A DNA stretch of 64,000 bases from an uncultured Rhodospirillales bacterium (GTDB lineage Bacteria > Pseudomonadota > Alphaproteobacteria > ATCC43930 > CGMCC-115725): positions 952,213-1,016,212 of the forward strand of contig CAIKMD010000002.1 of NCBI GenBank assembly GCA_903828515.1, in the 5' to 3' direction. Below, one piece after another: positions 51,460-59,115 of this stretch. The notes below the pieces were generated by a model. That model ran no database searches. It was given only the letters and a program-made list of their open reading frames with translations, and was not told the DNA's origin. Position numbers and translations under genes: made by a program. How positions within the stretch are numbered: position 1 is the stretch's first letter; each line of letters starts with the position of its first letter.

Positions 51460-52950
51460 TCAATACTGATGGGCGCCATGAGCGCCCAGGCTGACGGTAT
51501 ATTGCAGGATGACCTGGTTGTCGGATCCGGGCCGCGCTTCATCGCGGTTGTATTGCAGACGGAAGCGGCCGAACTCGCTGGTCGAGTAATCGCCCATGAT
51601 GCTGTAGCGCCGCGGCGTCGCGTTCATCGAATCGAGCGTCGTGCCGGTGAAGCCCGATCCGAGCGACGGCGCATGAACCTGGTCGTAGCGCACGCCGACG
51701 CGCCAGAACGGAATGAACTGATAGACCGCCTGGGCATAGAAACCAGTCTGCGGACCCGAATTGTAGCTCTTCGTCGTCGCGACACCGGCGGCACCGGGGT
51801 AATTGAGCGCCTGGAACGCGCCCTGCTCGTAGCGCAGGAACGCCTCGCCCTGCAGCTTCACGTAAGTCTGCGCGAAGTTGCCGTTGGGCGCCCATTTGTA
51901 CACGGCGTCGGCGATGAACGTGTTGTCGCCGCCGGTGAAGCTGTCCGAGCCGGGATTGCCGATGACCGGGTTGGTGCCGCGCGCGCTGGAGCGCGTGCCG
52001 AGATAGGACAAGCCCGCGCTGTAACTGGCGCTGACCCCGATATCGTCGCCGGTATGGACGAAGGCGCTCCAGCCGCCGACCCCCGCATTGTGATTGCTGC
52101 CGAGCGCTTCGCTTACGCTGTTCGCCGGGAAGGACGCGCCGCGCATGACCTCGCCGCCGAATTCGAGGAACTGATTGGTCGGCGCGAGCCAGCGCAACTG
52201 CGCGCCGTCATCGCCGTATTGCCCGTTGAGGAAAGCGAGATAGGGCAACGGCGCGTCGGCGAAGTCCCAGGTATGCGCATGCTGTTCGTTGAGATAGCCG
52301 ATGCCCGAGAAGAACCGTCCGAACTTGGCGGTAAAATTGTACGGCAGCGCGGTCGGCTGAACGAACGCCTCTTCGATGCTGACGCTGTTGTCGTTCTCGA
52401 AGGCGACGGTGAGATTGGCAAACAGCGCCTGATCGACATTGGCCTGAAGATTGATTTCGCTTTCGCCGATGCTCGGGCCGCGCGGCGGCGGTTTCGCCTG
52501 ATCGCCGAGCGCGAAGCCTGGCATCCGATAGGTATTCGGGTTATGGCTCGACGCCATCGCCTTGCCGTCGAGCACGACGCCGATCGCCGGATTGAAGGAA
52601 TTGGCGCTCGACGGCGGATTGTCCGCCGCCGCCGGCGCAGATGCCGGAACCGGCGCGGCGGCAGCGGTGGTCTGCGCGACCTCGGCGGTTTTTTGCGCAG
52701 TGTCGGCCTTGGCGGTCGCCGTGCTCGCCTTGCTTTCGGCCGCATCGACGCGCTTTTCCATCGCCTGCAGCCGCGTTTCATAATCCTTCTGCAGCTTGGC
52801 GAGCGAGGCATTGTATTGCTGCTGCATCGCCTGCATTTCCTTGCGGACATCGCCGAGATCGTCGGCCTTGGCGACCCCGTTCCACAACAACGCGACCGAG
52901 AATGCCGAGCCGAGCGCGGTGCTCCGCAAAAGCCTTGATGAATATTTCAT
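51460..52950 (-). CDS. Outer-membrane porin-like protein with N-terminal coiled coil
   Basis: 496 residues with a signal peptide (LGSAFSVALLWNGVAKA|DD). Residues ~30-90 form a heptad-rich coiled coil (VRKEMQAMQQQYNASLAKLQ, YETRLQAMEKRVDAAESKAS), then a Pro/Ala linker. The rest is a beta-barrel with alternating aromatics (YNFTAKFGRFFSGIGYLNE, VYQFIPFWRVGVRYDQVH, ending in YTVSLGAHGAHQY). The layout suits a trimeric porin anchored through the coiled coil. It sits 10 bp upstream of the ZnuA-like gene and 3 bp after a small secreted protein gene, so it probably admits zinc or a zinc complex. Confidence 0.82.
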   Translation of the reverse strand: MKYSSRLLRSTALGSAFSVALLWNGVAKADDLGDVRKEMQAMQQQYNASLAKLQKDYETRLQAMEKRVDAAESKASTATAKADTAQKTAEVAQTTAAAAPVPASAPAAADNPPSSANSFNPAIGVVLDGKAMASSHNPNTYRMPGFALGDQAKPPPRGPSIGESEINLQANVDQALFANLTVAFENDNSVSIEEAFVQPTALPYNFTAKFGRFFSGIGYLNEQHAHTWDFADAPLPYLAFLNGQYGDDGAQLRWLAPTNQFLEFGGEVMRGASFPANSVSEALGSNHNAGVGGWSAFVHTGDDIGVSASYSAGLSYLGTRSSARGTNPVIGNPGSDSFTGGDNTFIADAVYKWAPNGNFAQTYVKLQGEAFLRYEQGAFQALNYPGAAGVATTKSYNSGPQTGFYAQAVYQFIPFWRVGVRYDQVHAPSLGSGFTGTTLDSMNATPRRYSIMGDYSTSEFGRFRLQYNRDEARPGSDNQVILQYTVSLGAHGAHQY

Positions 52951-52953
52951 GGC

Positions 52954-53220
52954 CTACTTTCCTCCCGCGACATGCTTGTTGTGGCTGTGATCGGCGTCCT
53001 TACGACAGGTGTAGCCGCCGCCCTTGCCGGCGCCGTATCCCGCCTCGCCCTTGAGCCGATAGCGCGCGGCCGGAACGTTGAGCCACACCACGGTGTCCTT
53101 GCCGCAATGCTTCACCGCCTCGCGCTCGGTATCGAACAGATCGAGCGGTTCGCCGGCAAAAGCGCGCGGCGTGGCAACGGCGATTTCGATCAGCAGGAGA
53201 GCGGCAAGCGTTATATTCAT
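52954..53220 (-). CDS. Small secreted protein with His/Asp-rich C-terminus
   Basis: 88 residues from ATG 53220. Signal peptide ends near AFA|GE. The mature part has EREAVKHCGKDTVVWLNVPAARYRLKGEAGYG (in pieces), Cys in GYTCRKDADHSHNKH and a His-rich tail. The pattern VVWxNxxxxxYHxxG...GxYxCxxDA is shared by a group of small uncharacterised secreted proteins. The DHSHNKH tail could bind metal. The porin starts 3 bp after its stop. Confidence 0.7.
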   Translation of the reverse strand: MNITLAALLLIEIAVATPRAFAGEPLDLFDTEREAVKHCGKDTVVWLNVPAARYRLKGEAGYGAGKGGGYTCRKDADHSHNKHVAGGK

Positions 53221-53425
53221 GGATGCACCGTGATGGGAATGTTGATGTCGAGCGTCAGCGATTCGGAGGTCGTCACTGAAAAGAGGCGCGTGGTTATCGG
53301 CGATCCTGTCGCGGACCGTCGCATTCGTTCTGAAACTGCAGGGCATGATGCATATCCCACCTGAAAATCACGGGGTCGCGCGGCGCGGCCTTGACCGCGT
53401 CAACGCGTTTGAAACGCCGTCGATT

Positions 53426-53809
53426 TCAGAGGGAAGGTGGCGCGCGGGTACTGAAAAGGGAGTGACGCGGTGGCGTGAGTCGCAGCTCATCGCCGGTCGT
53501 CGGCTGCGCCGCCGCGGTAACCGATGGCGCGGGCAGAACGAATGCATCGGGCAGCGCCGAACTGCCCAGCAGCATGGCCGAGGCGCAGATCGCGCAATCG
53601 GTATCGGGCGCGATGGCCGTGGACGAATTGTGCCACGGGCCGGTGTCGGTGGAGACGACCGGCGCGTGATGTCCGGTCAGTAGGAAATTGTAATCTTCGG
53701 GATGAAGATGGCCGAAGCTCGCGACGAGCTGTACGAGAACGGCGAACAGCGCGAGCCAGTACGGCAAGCGCCACTGCGTCGTCCGGCCGATGGTCATTCC
53801 ATCCGTCAT
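53426..53809 (-). CDS. DUF2946 family protein
   Basis: 127 residues from ATG 53809 (53797 also possible; GGATGGA lies very close to it). One membrane helix near residues 16-35 (LPYWLALFAVLVQLVASFGH), then His-containing stretches, DCAICASAMLLG and C-terminal HSLFSTRAPPSL. CxxC plus the SRAPP-type end identify DUF2946 (PF11162), typically found near copper or zinc transport genes. The role is unknown; metal sensing or insertion is a guess from context. Confidence 0.78.
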   Translation of the reverse strand: MTDGMTIGRTTQWRLPYWLALFAVLVQLVASFGHLHPEDYNFLLTGHHAPVVSTDTGPWHNSSTAIAPDTDCAICASAMLLGSSALPDAFVLPAPSVTAAAQPTTGDELRLTPPRHSLFSTRAPPSL

Positions 53810-53925
53810 CGGTGAAAAGCATAAGGGCAAATCGCCGGCGATGACAAGCATCTATCCATCGCGGGCGGTTTCGCGGGGATTTTCGCGGTGCTAGAACCCT
53901 CGTGCGAACGCGAGGGAGAAGCGAA

Positions 53926-54708
53926 ATGAACGACGATGCCCTGGTCCTGCGTCGCGACGAAGGCGGCGTCGCGTGGCTCACGCTCAATCGCCCGGCCGCG
54001 CGCAACGCCTTGTCGATCGCGCTGATGAGCGAACTCGAAACGGCTCTCGCAACGATCGCGAGCGATCGCGACACGCGCGTCGTGGTGATCGCCGGCGCGG
54101 GTCCCGCCTTCTGCGCCGGCCACGACCTGCGTGAGATCCGCGCCAATCCCGGCCGCGCGGCCTATGAGGCGATCTTCGTCCAATGCGCGCGGCTGATGAC
54201 GCGGATCGTGACCTTGCCCAAACCGGTAATCGCGCGCGTTCACGGGATCGCGACGGCGGCGGGTTGCCAACTCGTCGCGTCGTGCGATCTCGCGGTCGCC
54301 GCCGAGGATGCGCGCTTCGCCACGCCCGGCGTCAATATCGGCCTGTTCTGTTCGACGCCGATGGTTGCCTTATCGCGCGCGGTCGGCCGCAAGCCGGCAA
54401 TGGAGATGCTGCTGACCGGCGATCTCATCGGCGCCACGCGGGCGCGCGAACTCGGGTTGATCAACCGCGTCGTGCCGGTGGATCGGCTCGACGCCGAGAC
54501 GACCGCGCTCGCGCAATCGATCGCGGCCAAATCGCCGCTCACCCTGGCCATCGGCAAGGAGGCCTTTTATGCGCAGGCCGAGATGAGTCTCGATCAGGCT
54601 TACGCCCATGCCAGCGAGACGATGACCCGCAACATGCTCGCGCGCGATGCCGAGGAAGGCGTCGATGCGTTCCTGCAAAAACGCACGCCGATCTGGGAGG
54701 GACGATGA
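53926..54708 (+). CDS. Crotonase-fold protein, ECHDC3-like, both catalytic Glu absent
   Basis: 260 residues from ATG 53926 with GAGGGAG upstream. Crotonase fold: LNRPAARNALSIALMSELETA, oxyanion segments GPAFCAGHDLREI and GIATAAGCQLVASCDLAVAAE. In enoyl-CoA hydratase the two catalytic Glu lie in GGxCELA and QPExxxG; here they are Gln (GCQLVA) and Gly (TPGVNIG). The pattern, including GLFCSTPMVALSRAVGRK, is that of the ECHDC3 group, whose reaction is not settled. Its stop overlaps the start of the CoA-binding protein (ATGA). Confidence 0.87.
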   Translation: MNDDALVLRRDEGGVAWLTLNRPAARNALSIALMSELETALATIASDRDTRVVVIAGAGPAFCAGHDLREIRANPGRAAYEAIFVQCARLMTRIVTLPKPVIARVHGIATAAGCQLVASCDLAVAAEDARFATPGVNIGLFCSTPMVALSRAVGRKPAMEMLLTGDLIGATRARELGLINRVVPVDRLDAETTALAQSIAAKSPLTLAIGKEAFYAQAEMSLDQAYAHASETMTRNMLARDAEEGVDAFLQKRTPIWEGR

Positions 54709-55127
54709 ACCACGATCGCTACGACGATGCCTATCTGCGCGACATCCTCACGCGCACCAAAATCATCGCCCTGGTCGGCGCGAGCCCCCGCCCCGACCGG
54801 CCAAGCCATCGCGTCATGCAATTCCTGCAAGGTCGCGGCTTTCGCGTGATCCCGGTCAACCCGCAAGTCGCCGGCACGATCATCAACGGCGAGACGGTGC
54901 GCGCCTCGCTCGCCGACATCCCCGAAGCGATCGACATGGTCGATATCTTCCGCCGTTCGGAGGAAGTGGCACCCATCGTCGACGAGGGCATCGCCAAAGG
55001 CGCCAGGACCGTCTGGATGCAACTCGACGTGCGCGACGACAAGGCCGCCGCGAAGGCGGAAGCCGCTGGGTTATCGGTGGTGATGAACCGCTGCCCCGCG
55101 ATCGAGATGCCGCGGTTGGGGCTTTAA
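54705..55127 (+). CDS. CoA-binding domain protein (YccU type)
   Basis: 140 residues from ATG 54705, overlapping the previous stop by ATGA. A Rossmann-type CoA_binding_2 domain (KIIALVGASPRPDRPSHRVM, GFRVIPVNPQ, SLADIPEAIDMVDIFRRSEEV, ARTVWMQLDV) fills the whole length, matching the ~135-residue YccU family; it resembles the CoA-binding part of succinyl-CoA synthetase. Co-translation with an ECHDC3-like protein suggests a shared acyl-CoA function. Confidence 0.88.
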   Translation: MNHDRYDDAYLRDILTRTKIIALVGASPRPDRPSHRVMQFLQGRGFRVIPVNPQVAGTIINGETVRASLADIPEAIDMVDIFRRSEEVAPIVDEGIAKGARTVWMQLDVRDDKAAAKAEAAGLSVVMNRCPAIEMPRLGL

Positions 55128-55170
55128 TTTTTCGTCATGCCCGGCCATGACGGTAAAGGTTGGGAGTCGC

Positions 55171-56382
55171 CTAAGCCCGCCGGACTGCGACAACCGCGTT
55201 ATGCCCGCCGAAGGCGAAGGAATTCGAGATCGCGACGTCGATGCGTTTGGCGCGTGCTTCGTTCGGCACGTAGTCGAGGTCGCATTGCGGATCGGCGGTG
55301 GTGAAGTTCAGGGTCGGCGGAATGAAGCCGCCGCGCATGCCCTGGATCGTCGCCGCCAGTTCGACCGCGCCGGCCGCGCCCAGCGCGTGGCCGTGAATCG
55401 ATTTGGTCGACGACACCGCGAGCTTCATCGCATGGTCGCCGAATACTTTGTGGATCGCCTTGGTTTCGGTCACGTCGTTCGCCGCCGTGCCGGTGCCGTG
55501 CGCATTGACGTAATCGACATCGGTCGGATTGAGACCCGCGTCCTTGAGACAGGCAGCAATGGCGCCCGAACAACCCTCGACGGCGGGATTGACGATATCG
55601 CCCGCATCCGAGGTTGCGCCAAAACCGACGATCTCGGCGAGGATTTCCGCGCCGCGTTTCATCGCAGCATCGCGGGTTTCGAGCACCATGATCGCCGCGC
55701 CCTCGCCCAGCACCATGCCCCGGCGGTCGACCGAGAACGGCCGGCAGGTATCGGGCGCCATCACGCGCAAGGCTTCCCAGCCCCGAATGGTGCCGAAGGT
55801 GAGCACCGCTTCGGTCCCGCCGGTGACGGCCGCATCGACGATGCCGGCGCGCACCATCTGGAACGCGGTGCCGATCGCATGATTGGCCGACGAGCAGGCG
55901 CTCGCGATCACGAACGACGTGCCGGTGATGCCGTGCTCCATCGTGATGTGGCTGCACGGCGCGTTGATCATCAGGCGCGGGATGGTGAAAGGATGCAGGC
56001 GCTTGGCGTGCTGGCCATAGACACGATAGTAATTGTCGTCCTGGGTACTCTGGCCGCCCGCGCCCGAGCCGAGGATCGCCGCCGTCCGCGCGCCGAGCCC
56101 GCTGTTGCGAAACTCCAGGCCGCTTTGCGCGATCGCCTCGCGCGCAGCGACCAGCGCGAATTGCGCGCAGCGGTCGAGCAGCGCGAGCTGGTTGCTTTCG
56201 AAATACGCGGCCGGATCGAAGTTCTTCACCTGGCCCGCAATCAGCGTGGTCAGACCTTCGGTGCGAATCTCGGTAAGCGGACCGATCGAGCTCACATTGG
56301 ACGTGAGGCCGAGCGCGAAATCGGCGGCGTTCTTGCCCGGCGCGGCGCAGACGCCGAGGCCAGTGACGACAACCCGGTTCAT
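55171..56382 (-). CDS. Beta-ketoacyl-ACP synthase, FabF-like
   Basis: 403 residues. Thiolase-fold condensing enzyme with Cys163 in SACSSANHAIG, His295 in NAHGTGT and His332 in KSIHGHALGAAG, the complete Cys-His-His set. It elongates an acyl chain on ACP with malonyl-ACP. Pairing with its own ACP gene (34 bp upstream) and an MFS gene suggests a specialised product rather than housekeeping fatty-acid synthesis. N-terminal NRVVVTGLGVCAAPG is normal for the family. Confidence 0.93.
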   Translation of the reverse strand: MNRVVVTGLGVCAAPGKNAADFALGLTSNVSSIGPLTEIRTEGLTTLIAGQVKNFDPAAYFESNQLALLDRCAQFALVAAREAIAQSGLEFRNSGLGARTAAILGSGAGGQSTQDDNYYRVYGQHAKRLHPFTIPRLMINAPCSHITMEHGITGTSFVIASACSSANHAIGTAFQMVRAGIVDAAVTGGTEAVLTFGTIRGWEALRVMAPDTCRPFSVDRRGMVLGEGAAIMVLETRDAAMKRGAEILAEIVGFGATSDAGDIVNPAVEGCSGAIAACLKDAGLNPTDVDYVNAHGTGTAANDVTETKAIHKVFGDHAMKLAVSSTKSIHGHALGAAGAVELAATIQGMRGGFIPPTLNFTTADPQCDLDYVPNEARAKRIDVAISNSFAFGGHNAVVAVRRA

Positions 56383-56416
56383 GCTGCGCGATGCCGGCAG
56401 TAACCGGCCTGCGTCA

Positions 56417-56689
56417 TCACGCCGGTTTGCCTTTTTGTTCGGCCATGAACTTCGACACGGCGTCGATCACGTCGCCGACCGTGGTGAAATTGATCCCGGC
56501 CGAACCGGCGTCATTGGCGTTATAGGGAATTTCGATGTCGAATTTTTCCTCGAGCGCGAAGATCATCTCGATCGTATCGAGCGATTCGAGGTTGAGGTCG
56601 GCGAGCTTCGTCTCGCGCGTGACCGCGGCGGGATCGGCCTTGGCCTGTTTGGCCACGACTTCGATGATGTCACCCGCAATATCCGTCAT
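56417..56689 (-). CDS. Acyl carrier protein
   Basis: 90 residues from ATG 56689. Phosphopantetheine site Ser36 in LADLNLESLDTIEMIFALEE, followed by the acidic helix 2 and 3 (KFDIEIPYN, TVGDVIDAVSKF). It is slightly longer than housekeeping AcpP and has ESLD in place of the usual DSLD. Located between an MFS gene (82 bp upstream) and a FabF-like gene (34 bp downstream), it likely serves that ketosynthase. Confidence 0.9.
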   Translation of the reverse strand: MTDIAGDIIEVVAKQAKADPAAVTRETKLADLNLESLDTIEMIFALEEKFDIEIPYNANDAGSAGINFTTVGDVIDAVSKFMAEQKGKPA

Positions 56690-56771
56690 GTCGTATCCCT
56701 GCTCGCCGTCGGCCCCAATAGGAGCTACCGGATAGCATAGAAGCCGGGCCGGCAACAGATGTCCATCTGCC

Positions 56772-57971
56772 TCATTCGGCCGGCGCCGGAACCCCCACGC
56801 CCCGGCCCTCGCGCGGCAGGAACACGGCGGTAAGAGTGATAATCGCCGCCAGGACGCCCAACACGAGGAACAGCCAGACGAAATCGCCGGTATGGTCGTA
56901 GACCACCGCGATCAGCGGCACGGCCAGCGCGCTCACCCCGAGGGAGAGCAGGAATTTCGCGCCGAACGCGGTCGCCCGCCAGCGCTGTGGCGTGTAATGC
57001 ACCAGGAGCGCGTTCTCGGTCGGAGTCGCGGCGGCGGTCAGGGTGAGACTGAGCAGCATTGCCGCGAAGAGCGGCAATTCGAACAATCGTGTCGCCGCGA
57101 CCATCACCGGCACCTGGATCGCCCAGCAGACGAGATAGATCCACTTCATCGGAAACCGGTCGGCGAGCATGCCGCCGATCATCTGGAATCCCGCGCTGAA
57201 CACGAAGACCAGACTGACCATGCCGCCCGTGCCGACGAGGCCGCCCTGGGTCAGATCGGTCAGCCGCAGCTCGAACAATTTCGGCAGCACGTTGGTCAGC
57301 GCCTGCACGACGATGCCGGTCGACAGCATCGTGATCGACAACAGCATGAAGGCGCGGCGCACGTCGGCGCTCTCGGGTTCGGCATAAGTCTTGCGATCGG
57401 CCAGCGCCGGCACGACCGAACCGCCGCGCACCAGCAGGCCGAGGGCCAAACCTAAAGCGAGGCTGAGCACGCCCGGCACGAGAAACGCGGCGCGCCAGCC
57501 ATAGAGCGCGGTGAGGCTCGCCGCGACGATCGGCCCCGCGCCGATGCCGAGACTGCCGAAGATGCCGTTCCAGCCGAGCATCCGCCCGCGATTTTCCGCG
57601 TGACGCACCAGCCACGCGGTGCCGACCGGATGATAGATCGAGCCGAACAAGCCGATCACGCCGAGGCCCAGTGCAATGCCGAGCGGACTCTGTGCCAGCG
57701 ATGTCGCGATCGCGCCGCAACCGCTGCCGACGAAGAACACCACCATCATCCGCTCGGCGCTCCAACGATCGCCGAGCCAGCCGGCGGGCAGCGCGGCGAG
57801 GCCATAGAGCACCATCCCCGGCACTGACAGCCACATCAGCGCGCCATAGCCGAGATCGAACGCCGACCCGAGCGTCAGCACGACGGTCGGATAGAGCAGC
57901 ATCATCAGATGGGTCAGCGTGTGCCCGATATTGGCGAAGAACAATGCCCAGCGGGCCGAAGCGGTATTCAT
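56772..57971 (-). CDS. MFS transporter
   Basis: 399 residues from ATG 57971; the frame stays open through repeat copy 3 upstream, but that region is not protein-like. About twelve helices; AGWLGDRWSAERMM in loop 2-3, GLFGSIYHPVGTAWLVRHAENRG in TM4-loop, DRFPMKWIY in loop 8-9. This resembles fosmidomycin-resistance/FSR-like or drug-efflux members (SIYHPVG is typical). It is the first gene of the MFS-ACP-ketosynthase set, so it may export the acyl product. Confidence 0.88.
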   Translation of the reverse strand: MNTASARWALFFANIGHTLTHLMMLLYPTVVLTLGSAFDLGYGALMWLSVPGMVLYGLAALPAGWLGDRWSAERMMVVFFVGSGCGAIATSLAQSPLGIALGLGVIGLFGSIYHPVGTAWLVRHAENRGRMLGWNGIFGSLGIGAGPIVAASLTALYGWRAAFLVPGVLSLALGLALGLLVRGGSVVPALADRKTYAEPESADVRRAFMLLSITMLSTGIVVQALTNVLPKLFELRLTDLTQGGLVGTGGMVSLVFVFSAGFQMIGGMLADRFPMKWIYLVCWAIQVPVMVAATRLFELPLFAAMLLSLTLTAAATPTENALLVHYTPQRWRATAFGAKFLLSLGVSALAVPLIAVVYDHTGDFVWLFLVLGVLAAIITLTAVFLPREGRGVGVPAPAE

Positions 57972-58008
57972 AGCGGTAAGAGTGACATATTTTTGTGATC
58001 GCTGACAA

Positions 58009-58163
58009 ACCTTCTCCGCCCATTTGGGGGGAGAAGGTGCGAGCGCAGCGAGCGGATGAGGTGGGTCGCAGGCACAAATGCGCTCACACAAGCTGAACAA
58101 CACCTCACCCTCCCGCTGCTGCGCAACGGGTCCCTCCCTCTCCCCGCTTCGCGCGGAGAGGGG
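58009..58163. repeat. Structured intergenic repeat, copy 3 (inverted)
   Basis: Opposite orientation to copies 1 and 2. Bases 58009-58066 are an exact reverse complement of 45731-45788. It ends with CTCTCCCCGCTTCGCGCGGAGAGGGG, the counterpart of the first hairpin of the other copies. It lies between divergent MFS and methyltransferase genes. Confidence 0.85.
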
Positions 58164-58240
58164 TTCATCACTGTCTTGAATCACCTCGCCGCTTCCATGA
58201 GAATTCCTCGTCGCTAGAACCGGGAAGCAGAGAGACCAGC

Positions 58241-59101
58241 ATGAGTGACGCGCAAACCGCGGAGCCTGACAGCACGGCCGTGCGGGTCGCCTTGTGGCGG
58301 GCCCTGCATGTTCAAGTCGACGCGCCGCCGCATGTGCTTGCCGACGAGATCGGCTTGCGCCTGGCGGCCCCGGACAAGGATTGGCAACGCCGGCCGGACA
58401 TGCATCCGCAGGGCACGAGTCAGTTTCGCGCCTCGATCGTGGCGCGCGCCCGTTTCATCGAAGACCTCGTCGTCGAACAGGTCGGCCACGGCCTGAGCCA
58501 ATACGTCATCCTCGGCGCGGGGCTCGACACCTTCGCCCAGCGCCGACCGGACATCGCGTCACGCCTGCGCCTCTTCGAGGTCGATCGGCCCGGTCCGCAG
58601 GAATGGAAACGGCGACGCCTGATCGAGCTTGGTTTCGGCATCCCGGACTGGCTGCGCCTCGTGCCAGTCGACTTCGAGGACGCGTGGTCCTGGCGCGAAG
58701 GGCTGGCGGGCGCCGGCTTCGATACCACGAAGCCGACGATCGTCGCGTCGACCGGCGTCAGCATGTATCTCACCAAGGAAGCGAACGCGGCGACATTGCG
58801 CCAGATCGCGGCGCTCGCGCCGGGATCGACGCTGGTGATGTCGTTCCTGCTGCCCTTCGAGATGGCGGACCCCGAGGTGCGCCCCGGACTTCAAGGCGCC
58901 GAACGCGGCGCGCGCGCCAGCGGAACGCCCTTCATCAGCTTCTTCACCCCCGACCAGATGCTCGCTTTGGCCCGCGAAGCCGGTTTTAAAGACGTCCAGC
59001 ACGTGTCGGCCGCCATGCTGACCCAACGTTATTTCGCCGGCAGGCCCGACGGGCTTCGTCCGCCCAACAATGCCGAAGAACTGCTGGTCGCGAAGACATA
59101 A
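58241..59101 (+). CDS. Class I SAM-dependent methyltransferase, leucine carboxyl methyltransferase family
   Basis: 286 residues. SAM motif I VILGAGLDTFAQRRP, then LRLFEVDRPGPQEWKRRRL, VDFEDAWSWREGL and VASTGVSMYLTKEA are the LCMT/PPM (TIGR00027) pattern. Early ASIVARARFIEDLV is also typical. Substrates of bacterial members are mostly unknown and may be small acids or natural products. A signal peptide is absent, so it is cytoplasmic. It stands alone between a repeat and a convergent binding-protein gene. Confidence 0.88.
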   Translation: MSDAQTAEPDSTAVRVALWRALHVQVDAPPHVLADEIGLRLAAPDKDWQRRPDMHPQGTSQFRASIVARARFIEDLVVEQVGHGLSQYVILGAGLDTFAQRRPDIASRLRLFEVDRPGPQEWKRRRLIELGFGIPDWLRLVPVDFEDAWSWREGLAGAGFDTTKPTIVASTGVSMYLTKEANAATLRQIAALAPGSTLVMSFLLPFEMADPEVRPGLQGAERGARASGTPFISFFTPDQMLALAREAGFKDVQHVSAAMLTQRYFAGRPDGLRPPNNAEELLVAKT

Positions 59102-59115
59102 AGCGGTCTTGGGCG

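Noticed and set aside
51334..52938. Plus-strand frame opposite the porin gene
   Set aside because: Highly Arg/Glu-rich with no fold pattern, whereas the minus strand encodes a signal peptide, coiled coil and barrel.
55133..55152. CGTCATG-CCCGGC-CATGACG hairpin between convergent genes, considered as a terminator
   Set aside because: Neither strand has a T-run after the 7-bp stem; it resembles a short extragenic palindrome and was not called as a terminator.
57972..58184. Upstream extension of the MFS gene frame through repeat copy 3
   Set aside because: The extra 71 residues are translation of a repeat found twice elsewhere outside genes; the normal MFS N-terminus starts at 57971.
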